NCBI GenBank assembly: GCA_028867785.1
Contig: JAGWFS010000002.1
Coordinates: 273,404 to 337,403 of the forward strand
DNA from: Nitrososphaerota archaeon
GTDB taxonomy: Archaea > Thermoproteota > Nitrososphaeria > Nitrososphaerales > Nitrosopumilaceae
DNA: 64,000 nt
Reading direction: 5' to 3'
The notes beneath the pieces are model-generated. The model did no database searches, was not told where the DNA came from, and saw only the letters and a list, made by a program, of their open reading frames with translations. Each line of letters begins with the position of its first letter. Position 1 is the first letter of the stretch. Made by a program: the position numbers and the translations under genes. Shown here piece after piece: positions 16,510 through 25,993 of the stretch.

Positions 16510-16890
16510 TTACATTTTCATCTTTTTTATCTTTTCAATTATGAGATGATGAGCAGACGTAGGTTCTGTAGATAGGATGAGGATCCCGTCTTCTTGAAAT
16601 ATGGTCAAAAGTTTTACCTTCCCCTTGGATTCTACTATCCAATCCGTATTGCCCATCTTATCTGTAAACATCTTGTCCATCATGGCCTTTACAACAACTT
16701 GATGATGAGCCAGATCTGCCAATTGTTTGTCAAGCAACGGTATTACGCCATCTTTTCTTGCTGATGACACAAGCTGATCATTGACAATCTTGCCAGCAAA
16801 CCTGATCTGTGGATCAAGATCCAATATCTTTTTACAATAATTGTTTACATTTGTGATGCTAATCTTGACTCCCTCGGTGTTACTATGCAA
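16510..16890 (-). CDS. Hypothetical protein, paralogue of the 14800 gene
   Basis: 126 residues, soluble. Segment order (helix with YCKKIL, PQIRFAGKIVNDQ, a helical middle with two Met-rich turns, LLTIFQEDGILILS, helix) matches the protein at 14800-15192. There are no catalytic motifs. Two such genes 1.7 kb apart on opposite strands suggest an old duplication. Confidence 0.7.
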   Translation of the reverse strand: MHSNTEGVKISITNVNNYCKKILDLDPQIRFAGKIVNDQLVSSARKDGVIPLLDKQLADLAHHQVVVKAMMDKMFTDKMGNTDWIVESKGKVKLLTIFQEDGILILSTEPTSAHHLIIEKIKKMKM

Positions 16891-16979
16891 TACACACGTC
16901 TCGTATTTAAGACGATGATTTCAAACGTGATCTGAAAATAACAAGTATTTTTATTAACAATACATGGCCTCTCTAGGGG

Positions 16980-17363
16980 ATGGCCGGAAAAAACAGGGTA
17001 GCGATAATACTTGCTGCCATCTCGGCAGTAGGCGCATTGGGCATTCCTCTAGGTGATCCAAAATTCATCGTACAGGCTCTCATCTTGGAGGGATGTTTTA
17101 TTGTACTGGCAATTTTGACTGCAAAAAACTACCCGCGTGTTTATATCGCAAATTTTGTGGTGGCGGGAATCGTCATAGCAGGAAACAGCGCATTTTACAA
17201 ACACATAGAGATAATGGCCACATTGCATCCCCTTTACAATGCCATAGTGTTAATCACAGGTGGATACGTCTTGCAGGTATTGCTCTTGATCACAAACTAT
17301 CTTGCTTACAAGCAATACAAGCAACTAGTTCAAAACGATAAGACAAGTAAAAAACTGTCTTGA
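16980..17363 (+). CDS. Four-helix membrane protein
   Basis: 127 residues with hydrophobic segments at about 7-25, 30-47, 54-70 and 85-107, followed by a polar Lys-rich tail. Function not recognised. It has no charged residues inside helices that would mark a transporter. It sits alone between a divergent gene and tRNA-Phe. Confidence 0.65.
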   Translation: MAGKNRVAIILAAISAVGALGIPLGDPKFIVQALILEGCFIVLAILTAKNYPRVYIANFVVAGIVIAGNSAFYKHIEIMATLHPLYNAIVLITGGYVLQVLLLITNYLAYKQYKQLVQNDKTSKKLS

Positions 17364-17382
17364 TATTGTTTTAAAGTATAAG

Positions 17383-17456
17383 TGCCACCGGCGGGACTTG
17401 AACGCGCGACAGCTCGGTCTTCAGCCGAGTGCTCTCCCGGGCTGAGCTACGGTGGC
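17383..17456 (-). tRNA. tRNA-Phe (GAA)
   Basis: On the minus strand the acceptor stem is GCCACCG with CGGTGGC, with discriminator A. The anticodon stem CTCGG/CCGAG holds the loop CTGAAGA with anticodon GAA. The T arm has GTTCAAGTC. There is no intron and no encoded CCA. Confidence 0.97.
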
Positions 17457-17499
17457 ACATCAAATCATCCAATTAGTGGGGAATTAAAATGTGTCTGTT

Positions 17500-18057
17500 T
17501 TATTTTTTCCATGCGACATCTTTGATCTTCTTTCGACTATTTACTGTCCTAGCTATTACAAAGAGAAGATCCGATAACCTGTTTATGTACACTTGGCAGT
17601 TTTTGTTAATCTGTTCTTTTTCTAAAATCTGCAGAATGTTTACTTCAGCTCGCCTACAGATGGATCTGGCAATGTGAATTTGAGATGCAAGCACGTCTCC
17701 TCCTGGTAGTATGAAATAAGTTATTGGAGAAAGATCAGATTCTAATCTGTCTATTTGATTTTCAAGATATTTGATCATGTTTTCTGTCACTCTGTTCGAT
17801 GAATCTTTCGAGTCTGGATTTGCAAGATCTGAACCAATTGTAAAAAGATCATTCTGTATTTTTATTAGAATACTCTTGATATCAGGATCTAATCTGGATG
17901 ATAGAACAATACCTATGGCAGAATTTATTTCATCGACAGTACCATATGCCATTATGCGGGGGTCTGTTTTTTTTACACGCTTTCCGCCTATGAGTCCCGT
18001 AATGCCGTCATCCCCCGTCTTTGTGTAAATCTTTGTCAACAAGTAGCAGACATCCAT
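17500..18057 (-). CDS. Cob(I)alamin adenosyltransferase (PduO type)
   Basis: Transfers the adenosyl group of ATP to cob(I)alamin to make coenzyme B12. The N-terminal P-loop-like YTKTGDDG, the GTVDEINSAIG helix, and RSICRRAEVNI near the C-terminus are the conserved ATP-binding parts of the PduO family. An upstream ATG at 18093 is in frame, but the family starts just before KIYTKTGD, so I place the start at 18057. It is divergent from the HD-domain gene. Adenosyl-B12 would serve mutases such as methylmalonyl-CoA mutase. Confidence 0.92.
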   Translation of the reverse strand: MDVCYLLTKIYTKTGDDGITGLIGGKRVKKTDPRIMAYGTVDEINSAIGIVLSSRLDPDIKSILIKIQNDLFTIGSDLANPDSKDSSNRVTENMIKYLENQIDRLESDLSPITYFILPGGDVLASQIHIARSICRRAEVNILQILEKEQINKNCQVYINRLSDLLFVIARTVNSRKKIKDVAWKK

Positions 18058-18133
18058 GTCATTTTTATCTTGTTCGCATGTGATGCAAAACAAAAACCTA
18101 AAACTAATGATATATCCAGAAATACACGATACT

Positions 18134-18664
18134 ATGTTATCTGAATTCTTCTATATTGTGTCTGAACTAAAAAAAGTTCAAAGAAAAGGATGGAAAGAAA
18201 AAGTAGGAATAACACATCCGGAATCTGTATCTGACCATTCCTACGGTACTGCTGTAATGGCAATGATATTTTCAGACAATGCCGGCATGAATACTGAAAA
18301 AATGCTAAAGATGGCGCTTTTACATGACCTTGCCGAATCGATCACAGGCGATTTCATGCCAGGTGAGATTTCAAAAGAAAATAAAAAAATTATGGAAAAC
18401 CAAGTAATGGATGAGATCCTGTCAAAACTTCCACCTAATCTAGCAGACAAGTATGATTCCATATGGAAGGAATATGTGGCATGTATGTCCAAAGAATCTG
18501 TCTTGTTGCATGAGGTGGATAAACTTGAAATGGCAATTCAAGCAACAAAATATGGCAATGAAGGTTTTTTGAAAAAAAATCTTCAGGAATTCATAGATTC
18601 GGCTAGAAAAGAAATCAAGTCAAAAGAACTCTTGGCAGTCTTGGACGCACTATCGTATAAATAA
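18134..18664 (+). CDS. HD-domain phosphohydrolase (HDDC2/YfbR-like)
   Basis: Metal-dependent phosphohydrolase, probably a 5'-deoxynucleotidase. The metal-binding residues are in the right order: His in SVSDHSYGTAVMA, the HD pair in LLHDLAESITGD, and a late Asp in HEVDKLEMAIQA. An in-frame ATG at 18056 would overlap the divergent adenosyltransferase gene. Relatives begin close to the LSEFF segment, so 18134 is preferred, with 18107 as alternative. Confidence 0.85.
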   Translation: MLSEFFYIVSELKKVQRKGWKEKVGITHPESVSDHSYGTAVMAMIFSDNAGMNTEKMLKMALLHDLAESITGDFMPGEISKENKKIMENQVMDEILSKLPPNLADKYDSIWKEYVACMSKESVLLHEVDKLEMAIQATKYGNEGFLKKNLQEFIDSARKEIKSKELLAVLDALSYK

Positions 18665-18685
18665 CAAGTTTACCTGATTAATGTT

Positions 18686-19033
18686 ATGCAATACTTTGTT
18701 GCTTTAAAAATCGGTGAAAAAAGAGTCAAAGCTGCGAGAGAATATCTTAACAAAATCTCAAACGGCCAAGCAATGCCTGCCTTAGCTCTGAAAGACAATC
18801 GATCCAATGTGTGGGAGCCAGTAGGAGAAGAAAATCTTTACGCAGTGCTAAATGATGCGGGAGGATATGTCTTGACAGATGTGAGTGGATTCATGATTGT
18901 ACTGTGTGATAAAAACGGGATATCAAAAGCAATTGTAAGGGGCTTGAATGCAGAAAACAAGGATACAATTATCAAAATGTTGCAATCTGGCAATGTATTG
19001 GAATACAAAGGTCAGGTATCTCTACCAGTATAG
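18686..19033 (+). CDS. Hypothetical protein
   Basis: 115 residues, not recognised. It is a soluble alpha-beta protein with a basic N-terminal helix (KRVKAAREYLNKI) and alternating strands (YAVLNDAGGYVLTDVSGFMIVL). It starts 21 bases after the HD-domain gene and is probably in the same transcript. Confidence 0.6.
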   Translation: MQYFVALKIGEKRVKAAREYLNKISNGQAMPALALKDNRSNVWEPVGEENLYAVLNDAGGYVLTDVSGFMIVLCDKNGISKAIVRGLNAENKDTIIKMLQSGNVLEYKGQVSLPV

Positions 19034-19120
19034 GATCTTAATATTACTGTCTTGCAAGATAAAAAACATATTTTAAAGTTATACTGAGATTTTGAAGTTG
19101 GTATATGGGATGATAAACTG

Positions 19121-20674
19121 ATGAAACTACCTGCACTTGCAATCTCGAAATCCAGTTACGTTATTCCGATAATCCTGTTTCTATGTTCCTTTTTCATCTA
19201 TGGGTACAACTTAGCAGGACAGCCTTGGCACGGCGACGAAATTACATATCTGGGGTGGGGTGGAAATTACTTTAACCTGATAGCAAAAGGAGACCTGAAT
19301 AATCCATGTCTGATATCGCTTGATAATTGTAATCTCTTGTTTCACATACCTGCATTTGGACTCACGTATAGCCCACTTAGAAATATAATGATAGGTCTTC
19401 CAATGTATCTAGTACACCAGGAAAGCGGAAATTTTTACAACTGGTCGTGTTACTGGGATTGCTACGACCATAATGAGAGTCCCACAGTTCAAGAAATGAC
19501 TGCAGGCAGATTATTCTCCCCACTTTTTGGTTCATTGAGCATAGTGTTTTCATTTCTGATAGGAAAAAATCTTTTCAATAAAAATGTGGGAATCCTTGTT
19601 TCTCTTCTCTTTATGTTTTATGATCTCTGGATGTGGTATAGCCGTACCATAATGGTCGAAGTACACTATGTATTTTTTGCACTCTTGTCCGCGTTGTTAT
19701 TGCTTTATACTTTTAAAGGTGAGCGACCGCGATTTACATATTTTATACTGAGCGCGATTGTGTTTGGTGTTGCGTTAAATTCAAAAATGCTCGCAGTAAG
19801 CTTTTCAGGACTGTTTTTTGCGCTCATACTGTTCAAAGGATTATCTTGCTACAGATCAAATCTTACGAAAAAAAAATACCTTGCCAAAACCTGTCTTATG
19901 ATCCTCTCATTCTTTCTAATGTCCTCGCTAGGCATGTTTCTTGTTCAACCTGGTTTTTATCAAAATCCAATAAACGAAATCAAAACGATAAAAGCCGACA
20001 TGGATAACTACAATCATGACGTATGGTATATTGGCTATCCGACTGCCCAAAACCTGCAGCCGAAATCACTGCTGTCGATTTTTCACTATGTTGTTTTTCC
20101 GAGTTTTATAGAAAAACAAATCTCTGATCCGAGCCTTAATCTGAACGGAAATTTTGGCTGGACTTTTCCTCCAACGTATTCCAGCATACCAATGACCGTT
20201 TTCTTTTTTGCTGGCTTTGGATGTATCATCTATAGGACAGTCAAATCAAAAAATCTAATTTCCGGTGAGATGTTGTTAATAGTCTGGTTTTCAAGCACGC
20301 TTGTTCTCACGCTTGTGATTGTCAAAGACTTTTCTCTTGAAAGGTATCTGCTACCGCTTGAGACATCGATTATTTTTATTGCCTCGTACGGAGCTTGGAA
20401 TTTCACAAAGAATCTACAAAATAACAAACTAAAGGTTGTTTTTGCTTCATGTCTCATATTCGTTCATTCTTCGACTGCTCTACTATACTGGGAGAAGATC
20501 TATTTTTCTCCTGGCACTACATGGGTCAACCCTCTTCATTATGGTACCCTGCAAGATTCTCTTGATAACCCCATCACATTTGTCATAAATGCATTGTTTG
20601 TCTGTTACTTGACTGTCATGTTGGCATTTTGGTCACAAAAATCAATCCGTGCTAAGATTCGACAAGCTGAATGA
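19121..20674 (+). CDS. GT39-like membrane glycosyltransferase
   Basis: 517 residues with about 12 hydrophobic segments. The first extracytoplasmic loop carries the GDE motif (HGDEITYLG, near residue 40) typical of PMT/ArnT-like transferases, in which an acidic residue is the catalytic base. It would move a sugar from a polyprenyl-phosphate carrier to protein or lipid at the outer face. The donor and acceptor are unknown. Confidence 0.75.
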   Translation: MKLPALAISKSSYVIPIILFLCSFFIYGYNLAGQPWHGDEITYLGWGGNYFNLIAKGDLNNPCLISLDNCNLLFHIPAFGLTYSPLRNIMIGLPMYLVHQESGNFYNWSCYWDCYDHNESPTVQEMTAGRLFSPLFGSLSIVFSFLIGKNLFNKNVGILVSLLFMFYDLWMWYSRTIMVEVHYVFFALLSALLLLYTFKGERPRFTYFILSAIVFGVALNSKMLAVSFSGLFFALILFKGLSCYRSNLTKKKYLAKTCLMILSFFLMSSLGMFLVQPGFYQNPINEIKTIKADMDNYNHDVWYIGYPTAQNLQPKSLLSIFHYVVFPSFIEKQISDPSLNLNGNFGWTFPPTYSSIPMTVFFFAGFGCIIYRTVKSKNLISGEMLLIVWFSSTLVLTLVIVKDFSLERYLLPLETSIIFIASYGAWNFTKNLQNNKLKVVFASCLIFVHSSTALLYWEKIYFSPGTTWVNPLHYGTLQDSLDNPITFVINALFVCYLTVMLAFWSQKSIRAKIRQAE

Positions 20675-20729
20675 ATGTATGTGTTTTGACCTTAAACGTT
20701 AAATTAGTACAAGTACCCATTTTCATAAA

Positions 20730-21962
20730 ATGGCCAAATTTCAACACATAGTGGAGGTAAGGGGACATCTCATCGATTCTATGATACTTACTAAAATTTT
20801 TGACGTGGTGATGGACTTGCAGGGCGAATTTCATGTCCAGAAATTCACCGTTGGAAAGAAAAAGAAAGACGAGAGTTATGCAAAACTTCTCATCCAAGGC
20901 AGGTCCAAAGAACATCTAAATCAAATTCTGCAATCCGTGTATAGGGAGGGCGCCACTTCCAAGATACAGCAAGAAGTGGTGTTAAAGGCGACCCAGAGAG
21001 ACATGGTAATGCCAGATGATTTCTATAGTACAACAAACAACCATACCGACATCTTTTACAGGGGACATTGGATTAAGGTAGAAAATATGATGATGGACAA
21101 ATGCGTGGTAGTAAAAGGGAATCGTGCTTTTTGCACTCCAATCCGTGAAATAAAAAAGGGAGATCTCATAGTGGTGGGCGAACAAGGAATCAGAATTACG
21201 CCTCCAGAAAGACCGAGGGAGGGTGTCAACTTGTTTCAATTCATGGGCAGCGGCAGCTCTAGTGAAAGGCCAACTCAACACATAGCTAGAAGGGTAGCAG
21301 AAGATATTTACGAAACAAAAAAACAGAAAGGAAAAATTGTTCTAGTTGGAGGACCGGCTATAGTTCACACTGGAGCATCAGATTCCATTGCATCGCTTGT
21401 CCGGCTGGGATTTATTGATGCAGTGCTTGCAGGAAATGCACTTGCTGTTCATGATATAGAGTACTCCACTTTGGGTACCTCTCTTGGCATGAATGTGAAA
21501 GATGGTACGCTTGCTGTCAGGGGACATAGAAATCACATGCAAGCAATTAATTCAGTATTCAAGGCAGGCTCTATTTCAAAAATGGTTGGAAAAAAGGCAT
21601 TAACCCGAGGTATAATGTACGAATGCGTGAAGAACAATGTGCCCTTTGTTCTAGCTGGTTCGTTACGTGATGACGGTCCATTACCTGATGTTATAACTGA
21701 TATGACTGTAGCACAAAAAAAATACAAAGAGGTACTCAAGGATGCAAAGATGGTCATAATGGTTGCAACCATGCTTCATTCCATAGCTACAGGAAACATG
21801 ATCCCGGCTGATGTCAAAGTTGTTGTAGTGGATATCAACCAACCAACCGTGACAAAACTAATGGATAGGGGTACATGGCAAGCATTAGGCATAGTAACAG
21901 ATGTAGGTGCATTTCTACCGCTTGTCACTCAAGAGATTAAAAAACTCACGAAAACTGCTTGA
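20730..21962 (+). CDS. LOR/SDH-domain protein, possible ornithine cyclodeaminase
   Basis: 410 residues. The N-terminal 100 form the LOR/SDH conserved domain (VEVRGHLIDSMILTKIFD, FHVQKFTVGKKK). The rest is a nucleotide-binding region with VGGPAIVHTGASDSI and the GFIDAVLAGNALAVHDIE stretch. In cyanobacterial ArgZ/AgrE the equivalent C-terminal part converts ornithine to proline and ammonia, and archaeal homologues have been linked to ornithine cyclodeaminase activity. The name here is by homology of pattern only. Confidence 0.85.
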   Translation: MAKFQHIVEVRGHLIDSMILTKIFDVVMDLQGEFHVQKFTVGKKKKDESYAKLLIQGRSKEHLNQILQSVYREGATSKIQQEVVLKATQRDMVMPDDFYSTTNNHTDIFYRGHWIKVENMMMDKCVVVKGNRAFCTPIREIKKGDLIVVGEQGIRITPPERPREGVNLFQFMGSGSSSERPTQHIARRVAEDIYETKKQKGKIVLVGGPAIVHTGASDSIASLVRLGFIDAVLAGNALAVHDIEYSTLGTSLGMNVKDGTLAVRGHRNHMQAINSVFKAGSISKMVGKKALTRGIMYECVKNNVPFVLAGSLRDDGPLPDVITDMTVAQKKYKEVLKDAKMVIMVATMLHSIATGNMIPADVKVVVVDINQPTVTKLMDRGTWQALGIVTDVGAFLPLVTQEIKKLTKTA

Positions 21963-22041
21963 TACTACTGTACTTTAAAGCCGCCATCTGTTTCCTGCAT
22001 TTGATAGTGACTTTTTTAAGATACGGATTCGGTATTGTGCT

Positions 22042-22806
22042 ATGCGATTGAAAGACAAAGTAGCAATAGTAACTGGAGCATCAAGCGAGATAGGCCTCGA
22101 AATCTCAAAAAGATTTGTGGAAGAAGGTGCAAAAGTAGTCCTAATTGGAAGAAACAGGGACAAATTAGAAAAGACACGATCCTCAATAAAAAATTACGAA
22201 TCAAACACCGCTGCTATTCCGTGTGACATCACAAATGAATCTCAGGTCATCCAGACAGTTGATCAGATAAACCAGCATTATGGCAAGATAGACGTTCTTG
22301 TTAATAATGCAGGAACAATCAACGATCCAATCCATTTTCACGAAATGAAGGAATCGGATTGGGTATCATTAGTAAATGTGAATATCTTTGGTACATTCAA
22401 GATAACAAAGTCTGTACTTGTAAAGATGCTAGAAAACAAAAAAGGGTCAATCATCAATATAGGGTCCATATCTAGCGAAAGAGCAATCCCAAAAGTGCAT
22501 CTGACAGTTTATTGTACGACCAAAGCTGCAATTAACATGTTTACCAAGGGTATTGCAATAGAATATGCCAGAAAAAATATTCGCTGTAATTGCGTAAATC
22601 CTGGAATAATCAACGCTGGAATGATAAAACCATATCTGGACTATCCAGAAGCAAGAAAGATTCTAGAAGATAGACAACCCCTAAACCGGATTGGAGAACC
22701 GATCGATGTGGCAAATGCGGTGGTTTATCTGGCATCGGACGAGGCAAGCTGGATCTCAGGCGAAATACTAAACGTAGATGGCGGCAAGTCATCTTCCGAA
22801 GGATAG
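22042..22806 (+). CDS. Short-chain dehydrogenase/reductase (FabG-like)
   Basis: 254-residue classical SDR using NAD(P)H. NNAG follows strand 4. The catalytic Ser lies in GSISS, and the Tyr/Lys pair is Y157 and K161 (YCTTK). The C-terminus [12 protein letters not shown] is FabG-like. The dinucleotide glycine motif is odd: TGASSEIG instead of TGxxxGxG, with Glu16 in place of the middle Gly. It could act on 3-oxoacyl substrates or on other alcohols. It stands alone, 79 bases after the LOR/SDH gene. Confidence 0.88.
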   Translation: MRLKDKVAIVTGASSEIGLEISKRFVEEGAKVVLIGRNRDKLEKTRSSIKNYESNTAAIPCDITNESQVIQTVDQINQHYGKIDVLVNNAGTINDPIHFHEMKESDWVSLVNVNIFGTFKITKSVLVKMLENKKGSIINIGSISSERAIPKVHLTVYCTTKAAINMFTKGIAIEYARKNIRCNCVNPGIINAGMIKPYLDYPEARKILEDRQPLNRIGEPIDVANAVVYLASDEASWISGEILNVDGGKSSSEG

Positions 22807-22936
22807 ATCGTAGACATCATTAGAAACATCGCGCCTACTTACAATCTGTTCCTGCTGACTGAAAATGACTAAAATACAAACATGTTAACTAGTAAAATTA
22901 ATCGAGGGTCTTAAATAACTATAATTCTTCGGTTAT

Positions 22937-23731
22937 TTGTTGAAAATAGGCCTATTTTCTGTGCTTTTAGTTTCTATCATGTTATTAGGTACAATTCCCG
23001 TATTTGCGCAAACTAGTACTTCAGTTACTGTGACTACCGACAAACCAGTCTATTCTGACGGTGATCAAATGACCATATCTGGAACTGTAAACGCCCAGCT
23101 TAATGTCCCAATATCCATAGTCGTAAGGGATCCGTCAAACAATATTGTACTGATCGGTCAAGTATCTCCTGATGCAAATAATGACTATTCTACACTGGTG
23201 ACTGCCGGAGGGAATCTGTGGACTGCAACAGGCAAATATGAAATTGACGTGACTTACGGGAGCAAAGATAATACTGCAAAAACTACTTTTCTGTTCACTG
23301 GATCTCTGTCAACCATGCCTGTTGTTGTCAACGGTCAAAGCTATAACGCCACATACAAAATAACAAATGGCAAATTATTGGGAATACTTCCAGACATCTC
23401 TACCAAATCAATCTCTATACGCATACAGCCATCTGGAAATGGCACACTGTCAATTATATTACCAAGGTCTTTGATGGACGCAAAAAATAATGGACAAGAT
23501 GGCCAATTTGTGATACAAAATAACGGCGTATCCACCTCGTTCAACGAAACAAGGACTGATGCCACTAGCCGAACTCTTTCCATTCCTTTTGGATCTGATA
23601 CAACTCAGATCACAATAATCGGTACTCAAATAGTCCCAGAGTTTGGTACCATATCAATTATGATACTTGTCATTGGCATGGCGTATGCTATTCTGCATTT
23701 TAGAACCAAGATGCAGAGTAAAATCCGGTAA
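22937..23731 (+). CDS. Exported PEFG-CTERM surface protein
   Basis: 264 residues starting at TTG. A signal peptide (hydrophobic to about residue 24, cleaved after FAQ) is followed by an Ig-like segment (TTDKPVYSDGDQMTISG) and a Ser/Thr/Asn-rich region. The end carries PEFG, a hydrophobic helix and a basic tail: the PEFG-CTERM sorting signal processed by archaeosortase in Nitrososphaerota. The protein at 31067-31903 has the same layout. Confidence 0.88.
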   Translation: MLKIGLFSVLLVSIMLLGTIPVFAQTSTSVTVTTDKPVYSDGDQMTISGTVNAQLNVPISIVVRDPSNNIVLIGQVSPDANNDYSTLVTAGGNLWTATGKYEIDVTYGSKDNTAKTTFLFTGSLSTMPVVVNGQSYNATYKITNGKLLGILPDISTKSISIRIQPSGNGTLSIILPRSLMDAKNNGQDGQFVIQNNGVSTSFNETRTDATSRTLSIPFGSDTTQITIIGTQIVPEFGTISIMILVIGMAYAILHFRTKMQSKIR

Positions 23732-23786
23732 TACGATTACTGTGCATCTCAAGCATGGTTAAACACTCTGGTACGATGTTCGTACT

Positions 23787-24116
23787 TTAAATTGCTTTTT
23801 CATTTTCTTCGCCTGACGAAATGTCTACTGCTCGAGTCACCTGCGAGATGAATATTTTGCCGATTTTCGCATTATCTCGTATTATGTGTATCACTTCATT
23901 TTCGTTTTTTTCTTCTACTATTATTTGAATGACGAATTTATCGTTGAATTCTGGAACGAACATTTCTGTCCCTTTCGCTGTATGAATCTTTGGATTTGTG
24001 TTCTTGCCGCGGCCCCTTACTTTCATTATTGTAATCCCTCCGACTTGGATTTTTTTTAGTCCATCACTGATTGCTTTGACATCTCCCTGTCCGACTATTA
24101 CTTCAATTTTGATCAT
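23787..24116 (-). CDS. PII-family nitrogen regulatory protein
   Basis: About 109 residues, GlnB/GlnK fold. It starts MIKIEVIVGQ; an earlier in-frame TTG (24125) gives three extra residues. Trimeric PII proteins bind ATP/ADP and 2-oxoglutarate and control Amt and other partners. The T-loop (about 37-55) reads GRGKNTNPKIHTAKGTE and lacks the uridylylated Tyr of enterobacterial PII. The C-terminal GEENEKAI matches the PII C-loop. It lies 40 bases after the second PII gene. Confidence 0.92.
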   Translation of the reverse strand: MIKIEVIVGQGDVKAISDGLKKIQVGGITIMKVRGRGKNTNPKIHTAKGTEMFVPEFNDKFVIQIIVEEKNENEVIHIIRDNAKIGKIFISQVTRAVDISSGEENEKAI

Positions 24117-24165
24117 ATGGTGCAAATGATGTCCTGTCTAGATAACAATTGCGGCAAAGTGATTA

Positions 24166-24495
24166 CTAAATTACATTTTCATCTTTTTTTTCTGTCTGGA
24201 TATCAAACGCTTCTACCACTGGCGTGATGAATATCTTGCCAAGTTTTGCCCTTGAACGCGCAATCTCGACTACCTCATTTTTTTTGTCGTCAGGAACTAT
24301 TACTTCTAGAATGAACCTTTCGCCAAACTCTGGCGTGAAAATCTCGGTTCCCTTTGCTGCATGGATTTGCGGATTGACTGTTTTTCCTCTTCCCCATCCC
24401 CTGTATGCTGTAATTCCACCTACTGACAATTTCTTTAACGCGTCGCTAATCGGTCTCACGTCATTTTCAGGTAAGATGATCTCTATCTTGATCAA
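24166..24495 (-). CDS. PII-family nitrogen regulatory protein
   Basis: 109 residues, paralogue of the next gene downstream. The T-loop GRGKTVNPQIHAAKGTE again has no Tyr for uridylylation, so control is probably by ligand binding alone. It is divergent from the amt gene 116 bases away, a pairing that points to control of ammonium uptake. The C-loop is more diverged (ending KKDENVI) than in its partner. Confidence 0.92.
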   Translation of the reverse strand: MIKIEIILPENDVRPISDALKKLSVGGITAYRGWGRGKTVNPQIHAAKGTEIFTPEFGERFILEVIVPDDKKNEVVEIARSRAKLGKIFITPVVEAFDIQTEKKDENVI

Positions 24496-24611
24496 AGTTG
24501 AAACAAAATTCTGATACGCATTAAAAAATCTTGTGCAAGATTCTCACAATCTGTTTTAAAATATGAAAAAGCAATTAATTTTTATACTACTCTTTTTCTA
24601 ATAGACCAATC

Positions 24612-25862
24612 TTGCCAATCGACACAGGAGACACGGCATGGATGCTGATCGCATCTAGCCTAGTACTGTTAATGATCCCAGCATTAGGATTGTTTGAAGC
24701 TGGTCTATTGAGAAGAAAAAATACGGTTTCAGTTTTCATGCAAATCTTCTTTGGGCTGGCAATTCTCAGTGTGATGTGGTTTACATTTGGGTTCAGCCTC
24801 TCATTTGGTCCTGATACTGGTGTTGGCCTTGTTGGAAACATGGACTGGATCTTCCTCAAAAATGTCCCATATGATAGCGGATTGCACTATGCGCCAACAA
24901 TTCCAGGAGTGTTGTTTGCAAAATTCCAGATGATGTTTGCCACTATAACCCCATTATTGTTGACAGGCGCGATAGCGGAAAGAATGAAGTTTAGCGCCTA
25001 TGTCTTGTTCATTGTAGCTTGGAGCGGTCTTATCTACTATCCACTGGTCCATTGGGTATGGGGTGGTGGATGGCTAGGAAAGATGGGCGTAGTAGATTTT
25101 GCCGGTGGTATTGTGATCCACACCAGCGCAGGAATGGGAGCGCTGGCTGCTGCTTTGGCTCTTGGAAGAAGAATGAACTATGGTCCGTCTATTATGATTC
25201 CTCACAGTATTCCTCTGGCAGTTTTAGGTTCCTCGCTTTTGTGGCTTGGATGGTTTGGATTTAACGCAGGAAGTGCATTGGCGTCAGGCAGCCTTGCCGG
25301 AAATACTATCATTAACACCCATATCGCATCGTCTGTTTCAGCCCTAATATGGGTGGGCTTGTCCTGGATGAAAACAGGCAAACCTAGTGTAATTGCCGCA
25401 ATCAATGGTGCAATTGCGGGCCTGGCCGGAATAACTCCAGCTTCTGGATATGTCAGTGTAGAGCATAGCTTCGTTATAGGAATCGCAATAGGTGTGATAT
25501 CGTATTTGGGAGTGATTTTCTTCAAAGAGAAACTACACATTGATGACGCGTTAGATGTAAGCTCAGTACACGGCGTGGCAGGAATTGTTGGTTCGTTGGC
25601 AATTGGAGTCTTTGCAAGTACCGCAGTAAATGCAGCAGGACCCAACGGGTTATTGTTTGGAAACCCGCATCAATTGCTGGTCCAGGCAATAGGAGTGGGA
25701 GTTGCAGGCGTCATGGGCTTCTTTGGAACCTTTGCCATATTGAAAGTACTGGACGTGCTCATTGGAATACGTGTGTCCCCAAAAGTGGAAGAAGCTGGAT
25801 TGGATATCGAAGAGCATGCAGAACGGGCATATTCTGACGAAGACGAATTTGGCAAGATGTAG
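24612..25862 (+). CDS. amtB: Ammonium transporter Amt
   Basis: 416-residue Amt/Rh channel with 11 helices. The two pore histidines are H170 (GIVIHTSAG) and H320 (SVHGVAG). The C-terminal tail has the conserved EEAGLDIEEHAERAY segment that PII proteins contact. The start is TTG, since no ATG precedes the DTAWML start of the mature protein. A TATA-like ATTTTTATAC at 24578-24587 sits about 25-35 bases upstream, so the message is nearly leaderless. Export of the N-terminus without a signal peptide is normal for this family. Confidence 0.96.
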   Translation: MPIDTGDTAWMLIASSLVLLMIPALGLFEAGLLRRKNTVSVFMQIFFGLAILSVMWFTFGFSLSFGPDTGVGLVGNMDWIFLKNVPYDSGLHYAPTIPGVLFAKFQMMFATITPLLLTGAIAERMKFSAYVLFIVAWSGLIYYPLVHWVWGGGWLGKMGVVDFAGGIVIHTSAGMGALAAALALGRRMNYGPSIMIPHSIPLAVLGSSLLWLGWFGFNAGSALASGSLAGNTIINTHIASSVSALIWVGLSWMKTGKPSVIAAINGAIAGLAGITPASGYVSVEHSFVIGIAIGVISYLGVIFFKEKLHIDDALDVSSVHGVAGIVGSLAIGVFASTAVNAAGPNGLLFGNPHQLLVQAIGVGVAGVMGFFGTFAILKVLDVLIGIRVSPKVEEAGLDIEEHAERAYSDEDEFGKM

Positions 25863-25872
25863 AGGCCGAATC

Positions 25873-25992
25873 TTAGCTTATCTCGTAATTGCAGCAAAGA
25901 CACTTGTATCTTATCTTTTCATGTGGTTCAATTTCAGACGATACCTCATTTTGTATCACATCCATTGGGGAGCCGCATCTTGGACAGTCCAT
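25873..25992 (-). CDS. Tiny zinc-ribbon protein (39 aa) behind polB
   Basis: 39 residues with CPRC near the start and CLCC near the end: a minimal zinc ribbon. Its ATG begins one base after the polB stop, so it must share the polB transcript and may act with the polymerase. Function unknown. Confidence 0.65.
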   Translation of the reverse strand: MDCPRCGSPMDVIQNEVSSEIEPHEKIRYKCLCCNYEIS

Positions 25993-25993
25993 A

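Noticed and set aside
20982..21281. Minus-strand frame inside the LOR/SDH gene
   Set aside because: The plus-strand gene is conserved and complete; the frame is its shadow.
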